12,968 nucleotides of DNA from QHXM01 sp032160165 (GTDB taxonomy: Bacteria; Acidobacteriota; Blastocatellia; Pyrinomonadales; Pyrinomonadaceae). The translations under genes were made by a program, and so were the position numbers. Each line of letters begins with the position of its first letter. Position 1 is the stretch's first letter. The notes beneath the pieces were generated by a model that was not told the DNA's origin, did not search any database, and saw only the letters and a program-made list of their open reading frames with translations. The stretch covers positions 1-12,968 of the forward strand of contig JAVHWA010000171.1 of assembly GCA_032160165.1 (NCBI GenBank), given 5' to 3'. Positions 1 to 5,594 of the stretch are shown in pieces.

Positions 1-68
1 TTCGAGCCTATCACACAGCTTCGACAGACCGCAATTCATCGCCCTTGACACTCATATCTAATGAGGCT

Positions 69-102
69 TGGGCAGCTTCGACCTAAGATTCGAGGCTGCC
101 CA
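69..102 (-). terminator. Terminator-like hairpin after the lectin-domain gene
   Basis: Positions 69-81 pair with 90-102 in a 13-bp stem (one G-U wobble) around an 8-nt loop. The hairpin begins 26 bp beyond the stop codon of the secreted lectin-like gene. In that gene's transcript the stem is followed by mixed sequence, not a run of U, so it is either an imperfect intrinsic terminator or a stabilising 3' hairpin. The rest of 1-127 shows no gene. Confidence 0.5.
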
Positions 103-127
103 TGTGCGCCGCTCGGGCATGTCCGGA

Positions 128-1720
128 CTAGTAGACGATCCTCACGCTAAAGCCGCCACTATTGTCCCTATAATCATTATCGTTGATCATGAGAAATAAC
201 CGACCGTCTGCCGGAGCGCGAAGCGTCCTTTCGCTGCCGATCAAAAAAGGCGCGGTTGATCTGCCATCGCTCGTGCGAATGTATCCAACGAGCGCTCCGA
301 ACGGGGAATCTGGCACCGGAGTGTTCCCCGAAATCGAATCGTACCGCCGATCCCCATCTGGAGAAATTCCTCCGGTGCCTCGCGAATAAATCAGTCCTCT
401 GGCGCTGAGCGAGACGGTGTCGCCTCGTCGCAGTTCAATCCCAGTGTCGACAGCCTGGGAGGTCGCCCCGACATTCACGGTCTGTTGCGAGTTCCCGGCT
501 TCGTTCCTCGGAAAGTTGCCGGATGTCGTACCTCCCGAGGTAACGTTGATCGTGGCGTTAAAGCTGCCGCTGTTATCACTATAGTTATCGTCGTTAATTT
601 GTAGAAACAACCTGCCATCGGCGGGCGCAGTGAACGTCTGCTGACTGCCGATTAGAAATGATTGCGAGACTTGTCCGTTCTGCAGGCGTATGTAGCCAAC
701 TAACGCGCCGACGCCTGCACTGGGAACAGGACGAGTACCAAGCAGCGCTCCGCCAATGCTTGCTCGTCCGCCATCCGGCCCAACGTCTCCGGCACGACGC
801 CCAGCGGTAATCACACCAGTCGCTGACACGGTCACGCCATCGCCCGTCCGTAGATCAATTCCTGTGTCAGTGCCGCGGGAATCGCCGGGGATAGATATGG
901 ACCGAGTCATGCTCCTCGGCTCGGACGGAGTATTTGCTGGAAACTGGTCGCCGCCTGTGTTGCGCCGTCGCACGCCTGCAGATCCGTTGCGCGGGCTTCC
1001 GCTGCCGAAGAGGTCGTTCGGGTCGTCGTTCTCATCCGTGGCCTCGTTTCGACGACCGCCGGCGCGCTGACCCAGGTTTATCTCTCTACGGATCTGAGCT
1101 GTAAAAGCGCCGCTCGCGTCCGCGTACGAGCCGCGATTCAGGGTCAAGTAAAGCCGCCCATCACGGTCCGCGACGAACTCACGATTCAGTCCGATTTCAA
1201 TAATAGGAGCGGTGGAGTCGGTCCCGATTACTCCGATCAAGACACCTTCCGCCGCGCGTGGAAGCGGGGCGTTCGGATCCGTCGTTCTCAGACCTCCGGG
1301 TGTGATGCGGCTTCGGCCGGCGAAAATTGTCCCTGTCGAATTCACCTGCACGCGCTCGCCGCGACGAAGATCAATACCTGTATCAACCCAATTGGGACCC
1401 AGCTCGACCGATACATTACGAGTTACGTAGCGCGCGTCATCCAACGGTCGGCCGTCGATCTCAACTCGTTCGATGTCTCGGGGTCGAATAAAAACTATCT
1501 CTCCAACTTCGCTGGTAGTACGAACGGTCGCGTTGTTGCCTGACTGTGTGTTGGCTTGCGGAGTGAACGCTACCGTAAGCTTGACGGCGAAACGTCCATT
1601 AACGTAGCCCAGTACCGTGCCCTGCAACGTTTGACCGTTCCGCAGATATATAGTGTCGGCCGCCACCACAGTCGCAGCCATAACCAAAAGCAGTATCGCT
1701 AAAATTATCTTTCTTAACAT
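128..1720 (-). CDS. Secreted protein with three tandem PA-IL/LecA-like domains
   Basis: A 530-residue predicted exported protein. Residues 1-21 form a signal peptide (MLRK, a hydrophobic stretch, then VVAAD). Residues 22-90 form a small beta-rich domain starting DTIYLRNGQTLQGTV. Three repeats follow at about 102-213, 271-394 and 414-530. Each has a strand like DTGIDLRRGERV, a central GxLxG(Y/V)I segment and a C-terminal GRLFLxIND...DNSGxF segment. This matches the fold signature of PA-IL (LecA), the calcium-dependent galactose lectin of Pseudomonas. Repeats 2 and 3 keep the Asp and Asn expected for calcium (D377, D382, N383; D514, D519, N520). Repeat 1 has R196 and A202 there and has probably lost the site. 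The LecA galactose residues His50 and Gln53 are not evident, so sugar specificity is open. The linker at about 214-270 is polar and probably disordered. The start is chosen for its strong Shine-Dalgarno and signal peptide; the frame stays open upstream to 1909 but that part looks non-coding. The gene lies behind a terminator and so probably has its own promoter. Confidence 0.85.
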   Translation of the reverse strand: MLRKIILAILLLVMAATVVAADTIYLRNGQTLQGTVLGYVNGRFAVKLTVAFTPQANTQSGNNATVRTTSEVGEIVFIRPRDIERVEIDGRPLDDARYVTRNVSVELGPNWVDTGIDLRRGERVQVNSTGTIFAGRSRITPGGLRTTDPNAPLPRAAEGVLIGVIGTDSTAPIIEIGLNREFVADRDGRLYLTLNRGSYADASGAFTAQIRREINLGQRAGGRRNEATDENDDPNDLFGSGSPRNGSAGVRRRNTGGDQFPANTPSEPRSMTRSISIPGDSRGTDTGIDLRTGDGVTVSATGVITAGRRAGDVGPDGGRASIGGALLGTRPVPSAGVGALVGYIRLQNGQVSQSFLIGSQQTFTAPADGRLFLQINDDNYSDNSGSFNATINVTSGGTTSGNFPRNEAGNSQQTVNVGATSQAVDTGIELRRGDTVSLSARGLIYSRGTGGISPDGDRRYDSISGNTPVPDSPFGALVGYIRTSDGRSTAPFLIGSERTLRAPADGRLFLMINDNDYRDNSGGFSVRIVY

Positions 1721-1725
1721 TTTCG

Positions 1726-1733
1726 TCCTCCTC
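1726..1733 (-). promoter_or_regulatory. Shine-Dalgarno that fixes the lectin-like gene start
   Basis: On the minus strand this reads GAGGAGGA, five bases before the ATG at 1720. It is among the best ribosome binding sites in the window and decides the start against the in-frame upstream ATG at 1909. Confidence 0.85.
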
Positions 1734-1874
1734 AGCGGATCCGGCTGGGCGGTTTGTAATAGGAGAGGTTTGGCCGATATTAGAGTGGCAAGGCCTATGC
1801 CATGCGCCCATTCGATCAATACGACAAGGATTTCGCGTCGAGAAGCGCGCGACACGCAATTCCAAGGATGTGCT

Positions 1875-1891
1875 CGTACCGCGCTGGTACG
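1875..1891. repeat. Short dyad upstream of the lectin-like gene
   Basis: CGTACC at 1875-1880 and GGTACG at 1886-1891 are exact inverted 6-bp arms around five bases. The dyad lies 155 bp upstream of the lectin-like start, just past the atpE terminator, where an operator for a separate promoter could sit. I could not identify convincing -35/-10 boxes in 1721-1914. Confidence 0.3.
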
Positions 1892-1913
1892 CCTGGACCT
1901 TGAAAACATACAT

Positions 1914-1950
1914 GAAAAGGCGGCCGAGGTTTGTGTACCTCACCCGCCTC
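1914..1950 (-). terminator. Rho-independent terminator downstream of atpE
   Basis: In the minus-strand transcript a stem forms between 1937-1949 and 1918-1930: six pairs, one mismatch, then six pairs including one G-U, around a 6-nt loop. It is followed at once by UUUU and, a few bases on, a second UUUU. It starts 25 bp beyond the atpE stop and faces the direction of transcription. It closes the atp cluster and separates it from the lectin-like gene. Confidence 0.75.
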
Positions 1951-1974
1951 TTCTTCTGTGGATAAGCTGTGAGC

Positions 1975-2286
1975 CTAGACCCTGGCAAATACAATCACCA
2001 GCGCGAACAGCACCAGCGACTCGATCAGCGCCAGTCCAATGATCATCATGATCTGGATTCGTCCGGCAGCCCCTGGATTTCGCGCGGCGCCTTCAACAGC
2101 AGAGGCGGCGATCCGCGATTGGCCCAGGGCGCCCAGCCCGGCTGCGATAGCGAAGCCGAAAGCCGCTGCGATGGCCTTGTACTTGCTCACACTGAATTCG
2201 TTGTCATCTCCGTTGGCGGCGAACGCCGGGATAGCTGACATCAGAATGCCGACAACTGCGAAGAAAAGCAGTCTCAGTTTTCTCAT
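1975..2286 (-). CDS. atpE: ATP synthase Fo subunit c, with N-terminal signal-like extension
   Basis: The 103-residue ring subunit of the F-type ATP synthase, which carries the transported ion. The usual two-helix hairpin is present: helix 1 about 36-60, a polar loop with AARNP near 67-71, and helix 2 about 77-101. E89 in ALIES is the essential ion-binding carboxylate. Q56 in GLGALGQS and S90 next to E89 align with the glutamine and serine of sodium-type rings, but the next ligand position is L91 and the tyrosine position is F94, so ion choice is not settled. The protein is longer than the common 70-90 residues because residues 1-23 resemble a Sec signal peptide (MRKLR, hydrophobic core, AFA before ANGDD). 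This suits a mature N-terminus outside the cytoplasm. AGGAGG lies seven bases before the ATG. It follows atpB after a 367-bp gap and ends the cluster at a terminator. Confidence 0.95.
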   Translation of the reverse strand: MRKLRLLFFAVVGILMSAIPAFAANGDDNEFSVSKYKAIAAAFGFAIAAGLGALGQSRIAASAVEGAARNPGAAGRIQIMMIIGLALIESLVLFALVIVFARV

Positions 2287-2429
2287 TTCGATTCCTCCTG
2301 TGTGACCGGTGCAAATGCTTCAAACCAGCGACCTCGCCGGTAGTCGCAATTGGCAACAGAACGCGTGGGGATTATTTCGCCTGCTCCCGGTATACAGCCG
2401 CCCCTCGTACAACGGCGCTCCAGCGAAGC

Positions 2430-2446
2430 AAAGCACAATGTGCTTT
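2430..2446. promoter_or_regulatory. Operator-like perfect palindrome upstream of atpE
   Basis: AAAGCACA at 2430-2437 and TGTGCTTT at 2439-2446 are exact inverted arms around a single A. The 17-bp dyad lies about 145 bp before the atpE start. Its size and symmetry fit a dimeric regulator site. No well-spaced promoter was found beside it, so the function is inferred from symmetry only. Confidence 0.35.
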
Positions 2447-2540
2447 CGATTTGGAAAGCTATGACTCGCGTTCTTCTCTTGATGCCTTGCCCGATTTTGC
2501 TCGGTCACTTTGAACCATCAAATGCGAAACGCTCCAACGT

Positions 2541-2562
2541 GTGCGGGAACGATTTCCCGCGC
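2541..2562 (-). repeat. GC-rich hairpin in the atpB-atpE gap
   Basis: GCGGGAA at 2543-2549 pairs perfectly with TTCCCGC at 2554-2560 around the tetraloop CGAT, and the stem can extend by a G-U and a G-C pair. No U-run follows on the minus strand, so a stability, pausing or processing role is more likely than termination. Confidence 0.5.
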
Positions 2563-2583
2563 CGCTCAAAACGCTATAAAGGA

Positions 2584-2654
2584 GATGTCAGATGCTGGAT
2601 GTCAGATATCAGTTTCTTGTTCTGACTAACATCCAGCATCTGGCATCCGACATC
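2584..2654. repeat. Heptamer inverted repeat A, abutting the atpB stop
   Basis: The left arm 2584-2611 is four 7-bp units (gatgtca, gatgctg, gatgtca, gatatca). The right arm 2627-2654 is four inverted units which, read on the other strand, are gatgtcg, gatgcca, gatgctg and gatgtta. The 15-nt spacer is unrelated. The arms pair in full register and also, more tightly, with units 2-3 of the left arm against the inner two of the right (14 of 15 bases). The last right-arm base is part of the atpB stop codon, so the element begins exactly where atpB ends. Confidence 0.8.
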
Positions 2655-3598
2655 TACGTAAGGACTGGAGCGATGATCTCGTCACCATCAACGTGCTCGT
2701 GCCCGTGTTGACCATGCTCATCATGGGGTGGATGCGAGACCTCACTGATGTAGACCATCGATAGAAACATAAAAATAAATGTCTGTATGAATGCGACGAA
2801 CAGGCCAAGCGGCATGATAAGCACCGGCACTATCCAGTAAGTCTTCCCCGGTGCGAGGTTCGCAATGTTCTCCGCCACTTTTTCGTCAGCGAACATGTTG
2901 CCGAAGAGACGAATGCCAAGCGACATGGGGCGAATCAGGTTGCTTATGAGCTCAATCACGAAGAGCAACGGTGCGATGGCGAGCACGGGCCCGGCAAAGT
3001 GCCTGAGATGGCCAAACAGTCCGTTCTCCTTGATGCCTATGTAGTTGTAATAGACGAACGACGAGATGCCCAGCGCGAAGGTCACGCTGGTGGAAGAGGT
3101 CGGGGCCATCATCCCGGGGATGAAGCCCAATAGATTCGACATCAGGATGAGTACGCCGAATGTGGCCACTACCGGAAAATACTTAACGCCGTGCGGGCCA
3201 ACGACGTCGACGATCAGATTGCGGACGGCCAGCACGCCAACTTCCAGGGTCTGTTGTCCGCTGCTAGGCTCATCTTCGGATAGCTTGCGGCGCAACAGCC
3301 ATATCACCACGATGGTAACCAGACACGCGATGATGAACATGACCGTGTACCACGGCACAGCGGTTTGTGGAGTGTATTCACCCAGAACTTTGGTCGCGTC
3401 CTGCCCCAGCAGTTTGTCCCACATGGGCTTGGTATATCTCAGTTCGAACTGGTGGACCGGGCCGCCAATAAGCTGATTTACCTTCTCGACGATCCACGGC
3501 ATGTGCTCCGCTGCCTTCTCGGCATGCTCCTGCACCTTCTCGCCGTGCTCGGCGACCGCGCCTGCCACCCCAGGTTCGCTCAATAGCCAGAACAGCAT
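2654..3598 (-). CDS. atpB: ATP synthase Fo subunit a
   Basis: The 314-residue stator channel subunit that passes ions to and from the c ring. R230 in SLGIRLFGNMFADE is the essential arginine of the family, set in its usual helix, with the preceding ELISNLIRP typical of bacterial a subunits. Hydrophobic segments lie at about 84-101, 141-161, 170-187, 204-222 and 255-285. The first 75 residues are soluble and amphipathic (AEHGEKVQEHAEKAAEH). The C-terminus carries a histidine-rich tail at about 289-302, which is unusual. The ATG directly follows the TAG of atpI with no gap, and GAGAGG lies eight bases before it inside atpI, which suggests translational coupling. Length is slightly above the common 230-290 because of the N-terminal part. 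Confidence 0.95.
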   Translation of the reverse strand: MLFWLLSEPGVAGAVAEHGEKVQEHAEKAAEHMPWIVEKVNQLIGGPVHQFELRYTKPMWDKLLGQDATKVLGEYTPQTAVPWYTVMFIIACLVTIVVIWLLRRKLSEDEPSSGQQTLEVGVLAVRNLIVDVVGPHGVKYFPVVATFGVLILMSNLLGFIPGMMAPTSSTSVTFALGISSFVYYNYIGIKENGLFGHLRHFAGPVLAIAPLLFVIELISNLIRPMSLGIRLFGNMFADEKVAENIANLAPGKTYWIVPVLIMPLGLFVAFIQTFIFMFLSMVYISEVSHPPHDEHGQHGHEHVDGDEIIAPVLT

Positions 3599-4033
3599 CT
3601 ATGATTCCTCTCGATTGACAATTACGAAATAGATTTGCATGAAGGCTTCAACCATCGCTGCCACCACGAACGAACACATGCCCAGTAGAGTTGCAACAAT
3701 AGACACCCAATTCAGCGCGTAAGCTGTCGCGACGACGGCGCCGATGACGAGGTACCTAAGGACGTATCTTGCGGCCCCGATCTTTACACGCCTTCCCTTC
3801 TCAGCCGTACTGAAGATCGCGGCAAGCGAAGTGCGAAGCCAGTGATGATTGAAAAGCGATAGCACACCGCCAAGCAACAAACCCGTTGTCACCCGCCACG
3901 GCGCGAACGGGGCGCTGATCATTACGGCGAGCGCGACCGCCAGGTACATGGTGCGGATCAGGCGCTGCTCCATTGCAAACGGATCGGCGATAGCGAGCGC
4001 ACCTGTCCCTGAAATGCTGACCGTTTCATTCAT
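3599..4033 (-). CDS. atpI: AtpI-like ATP synthase accessory membrane protein
   Basis: A 144-residue protein with four predicted membrane helices (about 27-46, 49-66, 89-106 and 108-138). Length, hydrophobic layout and position directly before atpB fit the ATP synthase I family, whose members assist c-ring assembly and have been linked to divalent cation supply. Sequence in this family is weakly conserved, so the call rests mainly on context plus the helix pattern. It ends with a TAG that touches the atpB ATG. No clear Shine-Dalgarno precedes the ATG. The 61-bp gap to atpZ holds nothing recognisable. Confidence 0.8.
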   Translation of the reverse strand: MNETVSISGTGALAIADPFAMEQRLIRTMYLAVALAVMISAPFAPWRVTTGLLLGGVLSLFNHHWLRTSLAAIFSTAEKGRRVKIGAARYVLRYLVIGAVVATAYALNWVSIVATLLGMCSFVVAAMVEAFMQIYFVIVNREES

Positions 4034-4094
4034 GATTAAAGCCGATGATTTTACACGCGAGCACTGTTCGCTGTCGAGTTGAGCCGCAACGACT

Positions 4095-4337
4095 TCATGA
4101 AATTCTCGATAGCAGCCTCACGAACTGATAGAAGCCGACCCCCGCCCCGACAACGATTCCTGTGACGACCAGCCAGGGAGCGGTCCCCAGCCATCGATCG
4201 AGTAACCAACCCAAACCCAACATGGCGACTGTCGATAGCACGAAGGAAAGGACAGCAGCGTAGACCATCCCGCTTTTACGGGTTACGGCCTGCTGATCCT
4301 CCGCGACATTGGACTTTGGACTTTGTACTTTCGACAT
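4095..4337 (-). CDS. atpZ: AtpZ/ATPase gene 1-like small membrane protein
   Basis: An 80-residue protein with two membrane helices (about 25-46 and 53-73). The signature LGLGWLLDRWLGTAPWLVVTG with a following GxGVGFYQF is typical of the AtpZ family (F0F1-ATPase subunit 1) found at the head of bacterial atp operons and thought to act with AtpI in ion supply or assembly. The ATG at 4337 is preferred: CCAGGA sits just before it. A GTG at 4355 would add six residues and overlap the upstream TAG. Residues 1-11 (MSKVQSPKSNV) are encoded by a heptamer repeat array, so the N-terminus appears to be recruited from the repeat and is not conserved family sequence. Confidence 0.85.
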   Translation of the reverse strand: MSKVQSPKSNVAEDQQAVTRKSGMVYAAVLSFVLSTVAMLGLGWLLDRWLGTAPWLVVTGIVVGAGVGFYQFVRLLSRIS

Positions 4338-4339
4338 CG
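4305..4339. repeat. Heptamer repeat array B inside the 5' end of atpZ
   Basis: Five direct 7-bp units on the plus strand: gacattg, gactttg, gactttg, tactttc, gacatcg. There is no inverted partner nearby, unlike the other three elements. The array supplies the atpZ start codon and its first eleven codons; because 21 bp is three units, it is read as a pseudo-heptapeptide (V-Q-S-P-K-S-N). Confidence 0.7.
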
Positions 4340-4348
4340 AATTCCTGG

Positions 4349-5470
4349 CTACCACCGATTTCTCGTCAGGTAATTCTTCGGTAGCTCATACAACATCGCG
4401 CGGCGCGAATGTCGCATCGAGTCGTGGATAAAGCACACATGCGTACACCAGCAGGCGCGCCCTTCGTCAATGGCGCCGAGTTCGGTTTGTCTCTCATGGG
4501 CCCTCCAAAGCGCGGCGAAGTCGTAATCGTAATCCGATAAGGTCGCAAACTTCTCGCGCCGCTCGCAGGCCCTCACGTCGCCGTTGTAATCGATGACCGC
4601 CGTCGTCTCGCCCGCGGTACAGGGGAATGGCCAGGCGCTCGAGGCCCCGAAGTTGGCATGCTGCGTTCGATAGTGCGTGGTTATCGCCCCGACATACGCT
4701 ACGTTCTTGATGAAGCGGCGACTGGTATCGTCGAGCTCAAACATTCTGTCGCCATAGCGCTTTGTCAAAGCGGAGACTCGAGCGTACATCCCAGGGAGGA
4801 CCTCAGGCGGAATGTCCTTGATCTCGGCTCCCACCTTCGTCTCGCCTCGGACGATATTGAAGTAATGCCCGTCGAGCCGAAACTCTTTCCACAAATAATC
4901 AGAGAGCTTTTCAATTTCGCTGTAGTTCTCGGCGCAGACTACCGTATTGACGTTAAGCCGAAAGCGGTCGGTATACTTCTCTTTCAGCGGATAGAGAGCG
5001 CGTATACACTCCAGCGTCTTCTCCCAGTTACCAGGTACGCCGCGGATCTTGTCGTGAGTCCGACCATAGCCGTCGAGCGCTATGTTGAGATAGAGATCGA
5101 GCTTTGGATAAGTACCAAGCGCATGGTCGACAACCTCGTAGGTACGCGTTTTCACCAACGCGTTGGTGGGAATGATAACGCGGCTGGCCCCATTGTTCTG
5201 CACGAACAGATCGATGATCTCAGTCAGGTCGCGCCGGAGCATCGGTTCGCCACCCGATAGCCAGAGGTCTGTGATGGGTGGCATTGTCTGAGAAATGTTC
5301 CTGATCTGCTCAAGCGTCAGGTCTCCCGGCTGATTCAGCTCCGCATGGTAGAAGCAGGTTTTGCAGAATGCATTGCAGCGCGACGTAACGAACAGAATCA
5401 CAGTGCCGAGACGCTTTTCGCGCTTGGTCGACCGCAGGAGCTGAAACAGTTGGGCAGGCTTTGAAGACAT
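4349..5470 (-). CDS. Radical SAM protein with SPASM-like cysteine cluster
   Basis: A 373-residue cytoplasmic enzyme. The radical SAM motif is CNAFCKTC with C32, C36 and C39, which should bind the SAM-cleaving 4Fe-4S cluster; LSGGEP at 71-76 is the SAM-binding GGE motif. The C-terminal part has C284, C302, C340, C342 and C346 (CTAGE, RACER, ACWCTHVC), resembling a SPASM/twitch auxiliary cluster region as in peptide-modifying and some alcohol-oxidising members. No B12 domain is present. The substrate is unknown. The gene lies between the glycosyltransferase and atpZ, overlapping the atpZ GTG alternative start by a few bases. No Shine-Dalgarno precedes the ATG: the heptamer array of element C starts eight bases upstream, where one would be expected. 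Upstream genes encode two cysteine-rich peptides, so a peptide substrate is possible but unproven. Confidence 0.85.
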   Translation of the reverse strand: MSSKPAQLFQLLRSTKREKRLGTVILFVTSRCNAFCKTCFYHAELNQPGDLTLEQIRNISQTMPPITDLWLSGGEPMLRRDLTEIIDLFVQNNGASRVIIPTNALVKTRTYEVVDHALGTYPKLDLYLNIALDGYGRTHDKIRGVPGNWEKTLECIRALYPLKEKYTDRFRLNVNTVVCAENYSEIEKLSDYLWKEFRLDGHYFNIVRGETKVGAEIKDIPPEVLPGMYARVSALTKRYGDRMFELDDTSRRFIKNVAYVGAITTHYRTQHANFGASSAWPFPCTAGETTAVIDYNGDVRACERREKFATLSDYDYDFAALWRAHERQTELGAIDEGRACWCTHVCFIHDSMRHSRRAMLYELPKNYLTRNRW

Positions 5471-5478
5471 GGAAAGCA

Positions 5479-5594
5479 GAACTCAGAATTCAGGACTCAG
5501 AACTCTGGACGAAGAATACAGAAGAAAAGAAAACTCGTCGAGACGGTTTCAGCCTCATTATTCTGAATCCTGAGTCCCGATTCCTGAGTTCCGC
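5479..5594. repeat. Heptamer inverted repeat C between glycosyltransferase and radical SAM genes
   Basis: The left arm has clear units at 5479-5506 (gaactca, gaattca, ggactca, gaactct) with decayed units on to 5520 (ggacgaa, gaataca). The right arm, about 5560-5594, read on the other strand gives gaactca, ggaatcg, ggactca, ggattca. Units 1 and 3 match exactly between arms. The spacer is about 40 nt. The right arm encodes the last eleven residues of the glycosyltransferase (RNSGIGTQDSE) and touches its TAA; the left arm reaches to eight bases from the radical SAM start. The element therefore fills the whole intercistronic gap. Confidence 0.8.

Larger units (their letters stand above)
2287..2653 (-). 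other. 367-bp non-coding gap between atpB and atpE
   Basis: No believable gene is found here; the reading frame at 2320-2508 has no ribosome site and no recognisable domain. The gap holds three symmetric structures, from atpB towards atpE: the heptamer inverted repeat at 2584-2654, a GC-rich hairpin at 2541-2562 and a perfect 8-bp dyad at 2430-2446. This is long for an Fo intercistronic region, and could carry a promoter or an mRNA processing/stability element that raises c-subunit output relative to a. Confidence 0.6.

Noticed and set aside
1..127. A partial gene at the left window edge
   Set aside because: No frame with coding character was seen; the stretch contains only the terminator-like hairpin.
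1721..1909. A 63-residue N-terminal extension of the lectin-like protein from an ATG at 1909
   Set aside because: It reads through basic, non-signal-like sequence, starts inside the terminator region, and would bury the signal peptide; the ATG at 1720 has a strong Shine-Dalgarno.
1653..2042. Plus-strand open frame of 129 codons
   Set aside because: It crosses the start of the lectin-like gene, a terminator and the end of atpE, with no ribosome site or domain.
1975..2286. A firm sodium-specific call for the c ring
   Set aside because: Only part of the sodium ligand set is present; Leu and Phe replace two supporting positions.
2375..2415. A sigma-70-type promoter (TTGTAC...TATACC) before atpE
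   Set aside because: The spacing is only about 12 bp, too short for a normal promoter, and the second box is poor.
2320..2508. Minus-strand frame of 62 codons in the atpB-atpE gap
   Set aside because: No Shine-Dalgarno, no signal or domain, and the palindrome at 2430-2446 lies inside it.
2584..2654. A CRISPR-like array
   Set aside because: Units are 7 bp with no spacers; the arrangement is an inverted pair, not a repeat-spacer series.
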